In this document: in pieces, positions 1-10,471 of the stretch | Numbering within the stretch: the first letter of the stretch is position 1 | How the letters are laid out: every line of letters starts with the position of its first letter | Origin: Palaemon carinicauda | Taxonomy: Eukaryota > Arthropoda > Malacostraca > Decapoda > Palaemonidae | Assembly (NCBI RefSeq): GCF_036898095.1 | Contig: NC_090729.1 | Location: 75,433,254-75,497,253, forward strand | Direction: 5' to 3' | DNA: 64,000 nt | Position numbers and translations under genes: made by a program | The notes under the pieces: model-generated | Databases searched by the model: none | Told to the model about the DNA's origin: nothing | The model's input: the letters and a program-made list of their open reading frames with translations, nothing else

Positions 1-229
1 CTCGAGTTGAAGGGATTAAAAATAATACTGTTGTCAAGTAGTAAAATTAATATTGACCTTGAATTTTTCTGGTATGCTTAGATAAAGGAAAGGAGCCTAA
101 AGAGTAGATGAGAGGAAAAGGGGTGCATTTGCATGTATAAGGTATACCCAGGGAAACCTTATAATAGAATCAGTAGGGGCAATAAGGTAATCTATGATAC
201 AGATTGTTTGAGAGCAACTTAAAGTTTCA

Positions 230-650
230 GTGATAGAAGCAAAGCTAAAGTAAGAATTTGAAAACAGGAAAGTATTTTTTTAAGTGTAAATAGCGGTCTG
301 AGACAAGGATGTGTTAGGTCTATGACTGTTCTATATCTTTATAGATGAATTGAGGCAAGACCTTTGAGAAATGATAATAAAAGTTTGTGTAAGGCTGAGG
401 AAATTAGTTCTGAACTGAGTGTGGAAAAATTGATGTTTACAGAAATACAGTACTAAACACCAAGGATAGTATAGGGAAAGAACATAAGTTAGTATAAAGG
501 TTTTGAATAATTGTGTCTACGAGTAAGGATATGATAGTAAATGAAAACCTCGAAATGGAGCAGCGAAGGTTGATATAGAATACGTAGATATTAAAGAAGT
601 TGATTCATATAGATATTTAGGAATGAATTATTATAATATATGAAATCTGT
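230..650 (+). pseudogene. Decayed non-LTR retrotransposon reverse transcriptase fragment
   Basis: No intact ORF remains. Reading the three forward frames in succession gives recognisable LINE reverse transcriptase pieces in the right order: SGLRQGC near 295-315 (normally followed by the catalytic palm), IDELRQDL near 345-365, VEKLMF near 422-440 (normally just before ADD), and VDSYRYLG near 598-622, the usual motif after the palm. The order and spacing fit a LINE RT C-terminal half. Many stops and frameshifts show that it is dead. The clade cannot be fixed from this little sequence. Confidence 0.5.
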
Positions 651-1296
651 GTGCTGGGTACTTACTGAGTATTATTATTATGTGTGTTACACTCAAGTGT
701 ATATGGATTAGTATAGGCGTTTGTATGTAATATGTAGATTGAATTATATTTCAAAAGGGCTTATTTTCGTGCAAATGTATACATATATGTTTAGACACAG
801 TACACACGCAGTGTTAACATGTAATGTCAATAAAGTTAACTAAATTACCTCACTAAGTGAAGCAAGGAAAAAATGAGTTTTCGGAATGTTTTACAGTTTT
901 AATCCTAAATAATTACTGACGATCCCTACCATAATTGCTAATGGCGACAGTGCTGAAGCATTCCTCAAAGGGTACCATGTTTTTTTCTTGCATTTTCATA
1001 AATTTTTACCGGCTGATTTCGACCCTTTTAGGCATCCATTTTTTTCGGTTTGTGCGTGTGGTTACTAACGCTGCAGAATCATCGGCTCTTTTTAAACGTC
1101 ATTTGTGTATTTTTACCGACACTTATTTTTTAGGAGGAAATGACAGTGTCCTTTTCAGAACATTGGTAATAAGTCCTCCACCCAAGTAGTCATCTGAGTG
1201 TATCCCTTGATATAACCCAGAGCTACAATGTAGTAGATACATGGGCACTTTATTTCAAGCTGATCCCAACCTGCCCACCCTCAATCACGAGTTAAG
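651..1296. other. Unassigned AT-rich sequence
   Basis: No gene, RNA or repeat is recognised. An 84-codon open frame at 935-1189 has no similarity I recognise and is Phe/Ser rich, as expected for chance frames in AT-rich DNA. Confidence 0.4.
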
Positions 1297-1614
1297 GGTT
1301 GTGGCAGCCTATTGGTAACGTCCCTACTTGGCGATCTGTTGAACGGGCGTTCATGGGACGCTCAGCCAGCTCGATAGGTTCTACATGTAGTGTTTGTAAC
1401 CTCACCATCCTTGTGAGCTGGGATTGTGGGGAACGAGCTTGGGGGGAACTCTACAGGTCTACCTACGGAGTTATCAGCAGCCATGGCCTGACCCTTTCTG
1501 ATCCTAACTTGTTGGAGAGGTGCAATTTGCGCTGAGCGTATGTATACTGTTTATGGTCAGTCTAGGTTATTATCACTGTCCCTTGCCTTTCCCATTCATA
1601 AGTGACCTTTAAAC
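1297..1614 (+). mobile_element. tRNA-derived SINE (decapod type)
   Basis: The start contains a tRNA-like head with a box A-like stretch (TGGTAACGTCCC near 1312) and a weak box B-like stretch (AGGTTCTACAT near 1377). The body has a run around 1400-1420 about CTCACCATCCTTGTGAGC, then GGTCTACCT and ATCAGCAGCCAT near 1457-1485, and it ends near GTGACCTTTAAAC. I recognise this body as a widespread short interspersed repeat of decapod genomes. That attribution is from memory, not a search. The copy is diverged and no target duplication is obvious. Confidence 0.6.
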
Positions 1615-2073
1615 TTTTAAGATCCCGATGCACTTGGATATACGCATATACGTGCATCTAACGTCGAGTTCATTCCTTCGCATATATAAACCGTTAAGAT
1701 GGCAGTTCTCTCAAAAAGGTGCCCAAACTTAGACGTTGTTTTCCCAAGAGACAATGTGCATGAGAATATGAATGTTAGGTTTTCCCAGACTTTGTCTTTG
1801 AACACTTGGATGTTATGGAAGAGAGCACATTCAATTTGGAGACATTAGATATGACGAGGAAAAGAAAATTACAAAACCCCTCCTCCCTTATTTCACTGCA
1901 ACCAGCCACTCACACGAATGGATTGTTTCATTTGTGATTATGCTAAAGTAATTAATTTCATTTAATGCTTTTTGCAATCAATTTCAATTTTAGTGCACGG
2001 TGGTCCTCTTTCCTTGATATCATGGGACACTTCAGCTCTAAACAGTTACATGAGGGACAACAAAAATGAATAA
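1615..2073. other. Unassigned sequence
   Basis: Nothing recognisable as a gene, RNA or known repeat was seen between the SINE and the first TA array. Confidence 0.4.
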
Positions 2074-2084
2074 ATATGTATATA

Positions 2085-2133
<49 letters not shown>
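2074..2133. repeat. (TA)n microsatellite
   Basis: Near-pure TA dinucleotide tract of about 60 bp, with two TATG interruptions at its start. Confidence 0.95.
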
Positions 2134-2137
<4 letters not shown>

Positions 2138-2154
2138 TGCAATATTTCATATAT

Positions 2155-2406
2155 GAAAGATCTAATTTAATGTTGTTACTGTTCTTAAAATGTTTAATTT
2201 TGATTGTTTTATTGTTTGTGTTTCTCTTGTAGTTTGTTTATTTCCTTGTTTCCTATCCTCACTAGGCTATTTTTCACTATTGGGGCTCTTGGGTTTGTAG
2301 CATCTTGCTTTTCCAACTAGTGTTATAACTTAGCTTGTAATAATAATAATAATGATAATAATAATAATAATAATAATATTAACGATAATAATAATGATAA
2401 TGATAT
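2155..2406 (+). mobile_element. AAT-tailed short interspersed repeat, copy 1
   Basis: 3' part of an interspersed repeat present five times in the window. Diagnostic words are TTAATGTTGTTACTGTTCTTAAAAT, a CTCACT-GGCTATTTTTC segment, TTTCCAACTAG, and an end in TAGCTTGTAATAATAAT followed by an (AAT)n tail. The constant 3' end and simple-repeat tail fit a SINE or truncated LINE. The enclosed minus frame at 2330-2527 is only translated microsatellite. Confidence 0.75.
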
Positions 2407-2408
2407 AA

Positions 2409-2409
2409 A

Positions 2410-2468
<59 letters not shown>
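2409..2468. repeat. (TA)n microsatellite
   Basis: Pure TA tract of about 60 bp directly downstream of the AAT tail of the interspersed repeat. Confidence 0.95.
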
Positions 2469-2470
<2 letters not shown>

Positions 2471-2929
2471 CTTAGGAACTAAGACAAAACTAAAAACTAA
2501 TAAGAAAAAATCAGTGTATGTGATCATAAGGTGCTACACAAGTTATAAATGCAGGGCCTACACGCGAAAGATAAATAATAATAATAATAATAGATTTATA
2601 GATAAAAATAAATATCCCATTAATTGCTTTGAACGAATAAAGAATTGTTGGTAGTCCTTGCCAGCTAATAAGTCCAGTGATGCTGCTTATCTTATACTAG
2701 GGCCTCCATATCTATAACAATGTTTTTAGTAACAAGCCGAAGACTCAAATCCAGTTTTCCATTTTCCAATATATTTCTGGTTTTAGAATTTACTGGCTTC
2801 ATAGTTGTAAAGCGCAGTTCATAGTTATAAAGCGCAGGTGCATTCACATAAATGTACTACCAAACATGTTACTTACTTGTTACTTATAGTAGGATTTCTA
2901 GGCCCCACAGAGCCTCCCAGTGTATAGCT

Positions 2930-4260
2930 AAACAATATAGTTTTCTTTCACACGCATATCATGTAAATTGTAGCAGTCAGTGAACAGATGTGCTTTGAGT
3001 CTCATCTTAAATATGACAATTTTCACTATTCCGAACTTACGATGGTAGCTCATTAAACAGCCTTGGCGCACATCTCTCAAACGCTCAAAAACCCAGTATC
3101 AGACAAAGGCTATGTTTCCCAAGTGGTAACTCCAGGCTTTAGCCACACTGTTGATTTAAGCTTCAAAAGAGAGATTGGCATCTAGAAATACTCCTAGGTC
3201 CTTTACTTCCTTTTTCACCCCCAGATCTACATCACATACTCTGAGAGTCGACACAGTCAGTCTCCTTATACCAGTCTTTTTCCCAACTATTAGGCACACT
3301 TTTATTTGTTTTCAATTTCAATTGCTTCCAATTCATCCAGTTTGATATATCAGACATGATAAGGTTCAACTTCTCAATATCCACTACATTAGTTATGGTC
3401 ATGTACATTTGTGTATCATCAGCAGATATTTTAAATTTCACACTATGTTTCTTTAGCATTTTTGATAGTCCAATAGTATATCTACAAAAAAAAAGTAGGC
3501 CCCAACACAATTCCCTGTTGTACTCCTCTTTGTAATGATTGCACTCTTGAAAAGGATTTCCCAAACTGTACACAGTACTTCCTACCTTCCAAGTAACAGC
3601 CAAGATAGGTTAATGCATCACCCCCAACACCAATGGATTTCAAGTCATCAAGAAGTATACAGTGTACCACTGTGTCAAAAGCTGCCCTAAGGTCCAGCAT
3701 AGTGAGAACACTACATTTACCCTCGTCTATCGACACAAGCAAATCATTTACAACTGTACATAAAGCGGTTTCAGTCCGGTATAGCATTAACCATATCCTG
3801 GGGACACCAGAGTTCAGAAGTACATTTTCAATCACCTTTGACAAGAAGGACAGGTTCGGCACAGGTCTATACGAACTTAGGCTCTGTGGGTCAAGGGTAC
3901 CCTACACAATGGGTTTAATGATAACCAACTTTTCACTCTCGGGAAACTCATTATTTCCGAAGGTCAAGTTAATAATTGTCATGAACACTCGGATAAAGGT
4001 TGTCAATCTTATCACTCTGTATGATGTTAGACGCAGGCAATGTCTATCCCACAATAGGTTAACTTCACTAGCTTTATATTTTCCTTCACCTTAGACAAGT
4101 CAATATTTCGGAAACTAAGTATCAACAATCGGAGACCCTGACAGCCATGTGTAATGACTGTCGCTCCTCTCCCAAGAACCCCTTAACTACATTCTTTATC
4201 TTATTATCAAAGAAATCTCAAAAGTTATTCGCAAACCCTTCATCTGGGAAGCCCTCTGGT
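2930..4260 (-). pseudogene. Non-LTR retrotransposon (CR1/Rex1/Jockey-like) RT relic
   Basis: Reverse transcriptase of a LINE, read from high to low coordinates. At 3862-3482 the frame carries FLSKVIENV, then TETAL, then LDLRAAFDTVVH (motif A with its Asp), LKSIG, and SLQRGVQQGIVLGPTFFL (motif B region). A shift to another frame at 3480-3232 gives SADDTQMYMTI, which is motif C with Y replaced by S before ADD. Farther 3', near 3000, the usual LINE tail motif RLKAHLFTDCYN is readable. Upstream pieces, interrupted by stops, run to about 4260. The frameshift, stops and altered motif C show an inactive copy. Confidence 0.8.
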
Positions 4261-4512
4261 AACCTTGTATGTAGTTCAGCTTAAAGGGAATGTCTCTCAG
4301 CTTGGGGAATCTGGTCTTGCAAACCATCTTCTTGAAAATCTCCTGCTTTATATTTTTCCTTACAAGCAACATTGAGTCAGACTTGTAGCTCACACAACTC
4401 AAGCTAACGTGCTGGTAACTGTGCCTCCACATTAACTTCATTGAGCTGTTAAATATCAGAAGACTGAACTTAAGCTTTTTCAAGTCTAAATTTGTTTTTA
4501 AAGTCAAGAGAT

Positions 4513-4514
<2 letters not shown>

Positions 4515-4547
<33 letters not shown>
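4515..4547 (-). repeat. Poly(A) tract (minus strand)
   Basis: 33 consecutive T on the plus strand. It could be the poly(A) tail of a minus-strand retroelement fragment lying at higher coordinates, or a simple homopolymer. Confidence 0.7.
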
Positions 4548-4548
<1 letters not shown>

Positions 4549-4599
4549 GCAAAAGCATGAAAAATTTTACTGTATCTCATCTGTCATGAGCTCATGAAA

Positions 4600-5016
4600 G
4601 TGTACACAATTACTCTTTCTTAAGGAATCACTGACTAATAACAGCTTCTTGCAGAAAGTTTTGATGTACCCAACCAGTTAAAAAACATTTTGTTTGCTCG
4701 CCTTGGAAGCTCAAATTAAGTACATTCAAATCGGTGGTTATGTCTGTGAGAAATGCTAGAGTAAATAAAGTCTCCATCTCGTAGCTGAGTTTTGTACAAT
4801 TCTGTAGTGCCAAGCTGTTTATTTGATTCTTCAAGGAAACATACATTTTCTTTGTCGTGATTTATGACCACCTCTGGTTAAATTCACCATCATGACAGCA
4901 CTCTGCATGTCAGCATTCATCTGTAATACCTTGCCTCATAATGCTTCTTGGTTTATAATGCAGTGCAGTGTGATACAACCAACACCATTTTCATTCAGTA
5001 AACCAATCAGTCCCAC
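4600..5016 (-). pseudogene. hAT-type transposase relic, downstream half
   Basis: Minus-strand reading gives, in order, GCITLHCIINQEAL (about 4980-4936), then a broken stretch to about 4850, then LAFLTDITTDLNVLNLSFQG (about 4765-4700). The blocks HCIIHQEAL and FLxDIxxxLNxLNxxLQG are typical of hAT transposases of the ZBED5/SCAND3-like type, in this order. The RW segment between them is degraded and stops are present. This piece continues from the block at 5404-5790 and is separated from it by an inserted interspersed repeat. Confidence 0.75.
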
Positions 5017-5358
5017 ATTACTGCTAGTCAAAGCTCTTGCAGCTTTTCTAGGAGAAGGACACTCCAAAATCAAACCATTGTTCTCTAGTTTTGGATAGTG
5101 CCATAGCCTCTGTACCATGGTCTTCCACTGTCTTGGGTTAGAGTTCTCTTGCTTGAGGGTACACTGTTCTATCTAGTTTCTCTTCCTCTTGTTTTGTTAG
5201 TTTTCACAGTTTATATCGGAAATATTTATCTTAATGTTGTTACTATTCTTCAAATATTTTATTTTTCCTTGTTTCTTTTCCTCACTGGGCTATTTTCCCT
5301 GTTGGGGCCACTGGGCTTATAGCATCCTGCTTTTCCAACTAGGGTTGTAGCTTAGCAT

Positions 5359-5402
<44 letters not shown>

Positions 5403-5404
5403 CT
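5017..5404 (+). mobile_element. AAT-tailed short interspersed repeat, copy 2
   Basis: Contains the family words GGAGAAGGACACTCC, CCATTGTTCTCTAG, ACCATGGTCTTCCACTG, TTAATGTTGTTACTATTCTT, CTCACTGGGCTATTTTCCC and CCAACTAGGGTTGTAGCTTA, then an (AAT)n tail at 5360-5403. It lies between two collinear parts of a hAT transposase relic, so it inserted after the hAT element did. Confidence 0.85.
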
Positions 5405-5790
5405 GTTACAATGCAAGCGCATTTTTCAATTTCTCCATATTTGTTGCCAACTGAATCAAGTACTGTGTAAAACTAAACCTATTGTCCTTCCACTCAAGTA
5501 TTTTTTCATCTTGACCATCTCGTCATGTACCACGAAATCCTTGTTTACAGTACGGGTGAATATGAGTAACTGGCTGGTGTCACTTATACAGTATCTGTAC
5601 TCTAATCTAAAGCCAATGAAAATTTTTTGCAGTGTTGCATTAAATCTTTCAGTTTTAAAAAATAAAGCAAATTGAGATCAGTTACTCTTCTCATAACTGT
5701 TTGGTGGGATAACTAACTCCAAAATTTCCTCTTTAATTTTAATGGTAATATTAACTTAAACTGCCAAGTGGCGTTATTTTGATCAACAAC
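5404..5790 (-). pseudogene. hAT-type transposase relic, upstream half
   Basis: Minus-strand reading from about 5760 downward gives KIKEEILELV, then SQFALFF, then ISDTSQLLIFTRTVNKDF (about 5580-5520), followed by VVHDEMVKMKKYLSGR. In hAT/ZBED-type transposases the block DTAQLxIFIRGVxxxF follows the first catalytic Asp region and precedes the TTDGA and HCIIHQEAL blocks, so this piece is collinear with the relic at 4600-5016. Several stops are present. Confidence 0.75.
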
Positions 5791-5833
5791 TGCCTTAATA
5801 CATGTACCAATGTTATATCTCAACAGCAATAGA

Positions 5834-5836
<3 letters not shown>

Positions 5837-5909
<73 letters not shown>
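5837..5909. repeat. (GA)n microsatellite
   Basis: Pure GA dinucleotide tract of about 73 bp. The minus-strand Leu/Ser frame across it is an artefact. Confidence 0.97.
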
Positions 5910-5912
<3 letters not shown>

Positions 5913-5973
5913 ATTAAGCTGTATGGATCCCATAAACTTTACTATTTCTTATACAATCTCAATGTTTTCCGTG

Positions 5974-6762
5974 TGTTACGTTCAGTTATCATACACGACG
6001 TAGGTTATGCAAATCTACTCAAAACATATTACCAAACAACAGCAAATGAAAATGATAGCCAGCAAACAGAAAATATAGCTGTATTTAAGATTTAACATCA
6101 ATATTTACAGCATCACACAAGATCGACCGAATACTCACAGCACACCAAACCTAATGGGTAAAATACATGTTCTTTCGAAGAAGTAGGTTGAGTTGACTTC
6201 ACAAACTTTTATGCAGCGAGGGACAAATAGACGACGTTGCTTAGTTTCAGATATAAAAGGTTGATATGTAGGATCAGAGCTTCTAATGATGAAAATATGA
6301 ATCTCTTTAACTTCATTATCTTCAAAATACTCTATTGTTGTGTGCAGTCACTAAGTTTCAGAGTCACAGAGTGTGTAGGTGAAAAATGTCTCCAAACACG
6401 AGCGGTCTTCAGTCAAATCTCGTCCCTTTCGTTCGACACCTGTCCTTTATATAGGGGATTTTGCAGGGAACCAACACTTCCGAATGTTCCTCACAAACGA
6501 GAAGCATTACGCAACATGAAGCCACACGACGGAGGACCCATTTTCGAATCCTCTTCTACTGTATAACTCGCGTACGTCAGGCAGCTGGTGCCGAATTGGA
6601 ATCTAGAACTCTTGTAGAAGAACACAGTGATATTTTCGCGTTACAATTACATTAATATATATAATTGAATTGTTTTATTTTGACATCAACGTACATGAAA
6701 AAAATAATCCCTTTTCACAAGTTTTGTAATACAATATACATATATTCAGTGTACATATAACA
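5974..6762 (-). repeat. 3' LTR of the Gypsy element
   Basis: About 789 bp, starting TGTTACGTTC and ending CATATAACA in plus-strand view. It aligns along its whole length with 9693-10471. Shared landmarks are TATGCAAATCTACT, GATCGACCGAATACTCACAG and GTTGCTTAGTTTCAG. Plus-strand frames at 6237-6655 are chance frames within the LTR. Small indels near 6450-6560 separate the two LTRs, so the insertion is not recent. Confidence 0.85.
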
Positions 6763-6780
6763 AATCCCCCTCCATAGTGG
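6763..6780 (-). other. Polypurine tract
   Basis: On the minus strand the bases just before the 3' LTR read CCACTATGGAGGGGGATT, a purine-rich run directly abutting the LTR TG. This is where plus-strand cDNA priming would start in an LTR retrotransposon. Confidence 0.7.
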
Positions 6781-7014
6781 AAAGATGGGGATCATTAACC
6801 ACCAAATTTTCAGAAATAAAAGTAGAATAATTTATCACTCAATATTACAAATATATTTTCTTTTCAATGAAAATAAGATAAAATTTTGTAATACAAACTC
6901 TTAATGAATCTTCAAATTTTTACATGGTTGACATTCACAAAATATCAATAGAAAGTTATCACAATGGAAACTAAAAGGTTTCTTCATATCATATACAAAA
7001 TTACCAAGTAGCAT

Positions 7015-7332
7015 TTAACTTATGCCACTTTTGGGCCTCAGTTCAACATTATTTTCAAGCACATGGCAAAATAATACATAAAATGCATGAATGTGTACAT
7101 TAGACAGGATTTCAGATAACTGATTGGATTTCACATTTGCTTGACACGCAGGGCAAGCATAATAAAACTGAATCACATCCTGCCAAGTATCATGCAAATA
7201 AAAAGGTCTTACATCATAACTCAAAATCCTACGCACTTCAAAATAATCAGTTAAAGACTGTTTATGAGCTGAACTGATAACATTTTGATTTTCAGGGAAA
7301 ACAACCCGAACAGCAACATAATCAAACTTCAC
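7015..7332 (-). pseudogene. Gypsy integrase N-terminal zinc-finger region
   Basis: The 105-codon minus frame contains the pattern EVRRILSYDVRPFYLHD, then VIQFYYACPACQANVKSNQ. This corresponds to the HHCC zinc-binding N-terminal domain of Ty3/Gypsy integrases (consensus HxGxxKTLxxIxxxFYWPG...CxxC). CPAC supplies the Cys pair and SAHKQSL may contain one His. The second His, usually in GHxG, is replaced by DYFE. The catalytic DDE core that should follow is absent. The frame ends at about 7018 and the PPT lies 240 bp farther on. Confidence 0.6.
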
Positions 7333-7895
7333 TCAATCAACTTCGAATCAGTCTTAGGATTACAATATTCATTGAATAACAAAATATCAGTTATTTCTGA
7401 CACATGTCTAGAATAAGGTAAATCATTATCAAACTGATTAAACAAAAATGTCTCAGACAAGTTAACATCATCATTGGAAGTGACACAGATAGAGGAACCT
7501 TCAAAATACAGGTTATTAGAATTCTCAAAATGGGAATCAAACATGTCTTCATGAGACAAATTAGTAGAACAGTCAAAAGACATAACATTACAAACCAAAA
7601 TGTCTTTTCGAGACAGGTTGGTAGAACAGTTGACGGCAGAATCATTATCATGAACTAATATATCATCACCAGACATGTTAGTAAAACAGTCAACATTTAC
7701 ACAAATATCACAAACTAATGTATCTTCACGATATAAGTCAGTAAAACTATTATTAGTGGAAGAAGTATTACAAAGCAACGAGTCTTCACAAGGAGAGTCG
7801 GTAGAAAAAAACAACAGCGGAGATATTATCACGAACCGACAAGTCATTTTTAGATGGGCTGGTAGAACTCTGAGTCTTCTCATGAGTCTCAGCAC
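7329..7895 (-). CDS. Cys/Asp-rich degenerate repeat region of the Gypsy polyprotein
   Basis: A 188-codon minus frame with a loosely repeated motif of about 23 residues: SFTDLYREDTLVCD, CFTNMSGDDILVHD, CSTNLSRKDILVCN, CSTNLSHEDMFDSH. It sits between the protease tail and the integrase remnant, where the protease-RT linker would be. Function is unknown. It may be a spacer or a tandem duplication inside the polyprotein. It is open over its length although neighbouring domains are frame-broken. Confidence 0.45.
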   Translation of the reverse strand: MLRLMRRLRVLPAHLKMTCRFVIISPLLFFSTDSPCEDSLLCNTSSTNNSFTDLYREDTLVCDICVNVDCFTNMSGDDILVHDNDSAVNCSTNLSRKDILVCNVMSFDCSTNLSHEDMFDSHFENSNNLYFEGSSICVTSNDDVNLSETFLFNQFDNDLPYSRHVSEITDILLFNEYCNPKTDSKLIE

Positions 7896-7899
7896 TCAA

Positions 7900-8305
7900 A
7901 GAAAACAGAGAAGACAAATCATGACTGAGAACCTCCAACTCCTGATCAAGAACTGGCTCATTAACCATTTTCAGTTGGGCATCAACATTCTCATCTACCA
8001 AGTCATTACCAAGCAAAAATTGAACGCCATTGATAGGCAACTCAGAAACCACACCAACAGGCCCTGATAACCAGTCACAATGAAGATCCATACGAATACT
8101 CATTCACAGGGGTAACTTCCCTCAAAACAAGTGACTGGGCACAACCAGTATCACACATAATAAAAGCAGGTTGCAGCGAACCTCCATCAGCAGCAACAAA
8201 CGCCTTAGCAGTATATGGCTGGGAAACCGTATCAACTGGTCTGGAACAAACACTGGAATTAACAGGTTTCCTGTCAAAAACGTGGTCATTTATAGTGTAG
8301 CTCAC
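7900..8305 (-). pseudogene. Gypsy aspartic protease (retropepsin), frameshifted
   Basis: The minus frame 8305-8075 contains AFIMCDTGCAQSLVLREV, the retropepsin active-site motif DTGA/S with Cys at the last position. The next frame (8103-7786) continues with DLHCDWLSGPVGVVSELP and INGVQFLLGNDLVDENVD, matching the C-terminal VxPELPxxGVxxLLGNDLA block of Gypsy proteases. One frameshift near 8100 separates the two halves. The protease would cleave the Gag-Pol polyprotein inside virus-like particles. Confidence 0.75.
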
Positions 8306-9600
8306 TATAACGAGACTTTAGTATAGTTACAAGAGCCACAGTTTTAACTTGTTTCCTCTTCAACTTAAAACATTTAGACACTGTGTGACCTGGTTTCTTA
8401 CAATAATTACTTATTGTAGAACTGCTACTAATAGAATTGCGATTAAAACTGCTACTTTGAGACTTGTCATGTGGATCAGAATTAGACCTTTGATCTACAT
8501 CATCAGCATTAGTATGGTTATCTGTGTCCCTATAGTCCTTTGACATATTAAATCTTTGTCATTAGATCTAGACTCTTTGTGAGATAGTACATAATCATCA
8601 GCAAATACAGCTGTTTCACAAAGGGTAGATAACTTTCTTTCATTTAAGTAAACCTTAGTATTCTCACTAACACAATTTTTAAACTATTCAATTACAATAG
8701 CTTCTCTTAATCTATCATAAATATGCCTACACTCTGCTGGTTTACACCATTTATCAAAACCATCTGATTGTTTTTTACTAAATTCTGCATATGTCTACTT
8801 ATCTTGTTTTGTCAAACTCCTAAAGTTCATCCTATTCGCTTTGGGAGTTAATTCATAGGCCTGTAAAATAGCATTTTTTCAAGAATTCATATTCATCTAC
8901 TCTATCCTCAGGAATAGAAGCATAAACCTTTTATGCCCTACCGCACAAAACTCCTGAGAACATATAAGCCCAATTTTCTGCTGGCCATTTACATTTCTTA
9001 GCTTTTCTTTCAAAACCAGACAAATATTCATCTAAATCCTTTTCATTAAAAAGAGGCAAAACTCTATCTTGGCCAGAAATATCTGACAGATATATAGGTA
9101 TCACTAGACTTAGCATGCTTAATTTTTTCAATTTCTAATTTTTTTAACAATTTCATAAATCTTTAATTCAGCTTCAATTTTTAATTTATCACACTTGGCT
9201 TCTAATTGCTATGCCTAAATTCAGCTTCTCTTCTCTTACGACCAGCTTCCAACTTTTCATGTTTAAATTCTGCTTCTGCTCTCTCACGCTCAGCCTAAGC
9301 TTCTAACTGTTTTTCTCTAAAATGAGCTTAAGTTATAAAAGTCTTTCAATTTCTACAGCTGGTAAAACAGAACACACTGATTCCCTATCTACCGTATCTA
9401 ACACACCGTCTTCAACCAAATGTTGAACTAACGCATGTTTAATATCCATTTTCTTCATTGAATTTTTAGCATTAAGCTCAAGATGTTTGCCTAAACTCAC
9501 TAAGCTAGATTTCTTAAGATCACTCAACTTTTCAATTTGTGGATCCTCACAAAATTTGACAAAAAACTCAGAAGGGGGTAAACTCTGACATGCTTGTTGG
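8306..9600 (-). pseudogene. Gypsy Gag with SCAN-like capsid region and zinc knuckle
   Basis: Read from 9600 down, frames broken by stops give an Arg/Glu-rich coiled-coil N-terminus (about 9530-9130), then ISGQDRVLPLFNEKDLDEYL and KKCKWPAENWAYMFSGVLCGRA (9080-8931). Next comes AYELTPKANRMNFRSLTKQ (about 8865-8810) and a block ending in a Leu/Ile-rich helix near 8690. This order matches the SCAN/capsid-like Gag of Gypsy elements. A zinc knuckle follows at 8402-8370: CKKPGHTVSKC, with the expected first Cys replaced by Ser three residues earlier. At least five in-frame stops are needed to read through. Confidence 0.75.
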
Positions 9601-9670
9601 CTATTTTATACAATTAACAAAAGTTTACTTTACAAGCAATCTGAATTACAAATAGGATAACAATTTAGAT

Positions 9671-9688
9671 CCCGGACATAGGCCCCCA
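9671..9688 (-). other. Primer-binding site, tRNA-Pro-like
   Basis: On the minus strand, just inside the 5' LTR after a short GAAT spacer, the sequence reads TGGGGGCCTATGTCCGGG. The classical tRNA-Pro primer-binding site is TGGGGGCTCGTCCGGG. The site matches apart from a small insertion/substitution in the middle. This sets the element's orientation and the likely first-strand primer. Confidence 0.65.
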
Positions 9689-9692
9689 ATTC

Positions 9693-10471
9693 TGTTATGT
9701 CCAACTATCGTACACGATGTAGATTATGCAAATCTACTAAAAAAAGATTACCAAAAAAAAAAAATATATAAAAAACAGCAAAACATTAACAGCAAATGAA
9801 AATGATAGCCAGCAAACAGAAAATATAACTATATTAATGATTTGACATAAATATTTACAGCATCACACAAGATCGACCGAATACTCACAGCACACCAAAC
9901 CTAATGGGTAAAATACATGTTCTTTCGAAGAAGTAGGTTGAGTTGACTTCACAAACTTTTATGCAGCGAGGGACAAATAGACGACGTTGCTTAGTTTCAG
10001 ATATAAGAGGTTGATATGTAGGATCAGAGCTTCTGATGATGAAAAGAGGAATCTCTTGAACTTCATTATCTTCTTCAAGATACGCTATCGTTGTGTGCAG
10101 TTACTTACTTTCAGAGTCACAGAGGGTGTAGCTGAAAAATGTCTCCAAACACGAGCGGTATTCAGTCAGTTTCGTCCCTGTCGCTCGACACCTGTTTTTT
10201 TTTATATATGGGATATTACGCAGCATGACGCCACACGACAGACCCATTCTCGAATCATCTTGTACTGTATAGTTCACGCCCATCAGACAGCTGGTGCCAA
10301 AGTAGAATCTAGAACCCTTGTAGAAGAACACAGCGATATTTTCACGTTTCAGTTACAATAACATATATAATTAAATGATTTTTTTTATTTTTACACCAAC
10401 ATACAGGAAAAAATGAGCCTTTTTCATAAGTTTTGTAATATAATATACATATATTTAGTGTACATAGAACA
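9693..10471 (-). repeat. 5' LTR of the Gypsy element
   Basis: About 779 bp, the direct-repeat partner of 5974-6762, starting TGTTATGTCC and ending CATAGAACA in plus view. Differences include a short deletion near 10200 and several substitutions. The plus frame 9987-10361 is a chance frame. Confidence 0.85.

Larger units (their letters stand above)
5974..10471 (-). mobile_element. Ty3/Gypsy LTR retrotransposon, internally deleted
   Basis: Two directly repeated LTRs bound an internal region of about 2.9 kb that reads on the minus strand. A tRNA-Pro-like primer-binding site follows the 5' LTR, and a polypurine tract lies before the 3' LTR. Order on the minus strand: 5' LTR (9693-10471), PBS, gag (9600-8306), protease (8305-7900), a Cys/Asp-rich spacer, integrase zinc-finger region (7332-7015), PPT, 3' LTR (5974-6762). 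No reverse transcriptase or RNase H motifs and no integrase DDE core are visible, so about 3 kb of pol is missing compared with an ordinary Gypsy element. Both LTRs start TGTTA and end ACA. Frame breaks in gag and protease show an inactive copy. Confidence 0.85.

Noticed and set aside
6237..6566. Plus-strand frames in both LTRs (6237-6566 and 9987-10361) as a conserved gene pair
   Set aside because: Their similarity is simply the LTR direct repeat. The element reads on the other strand.
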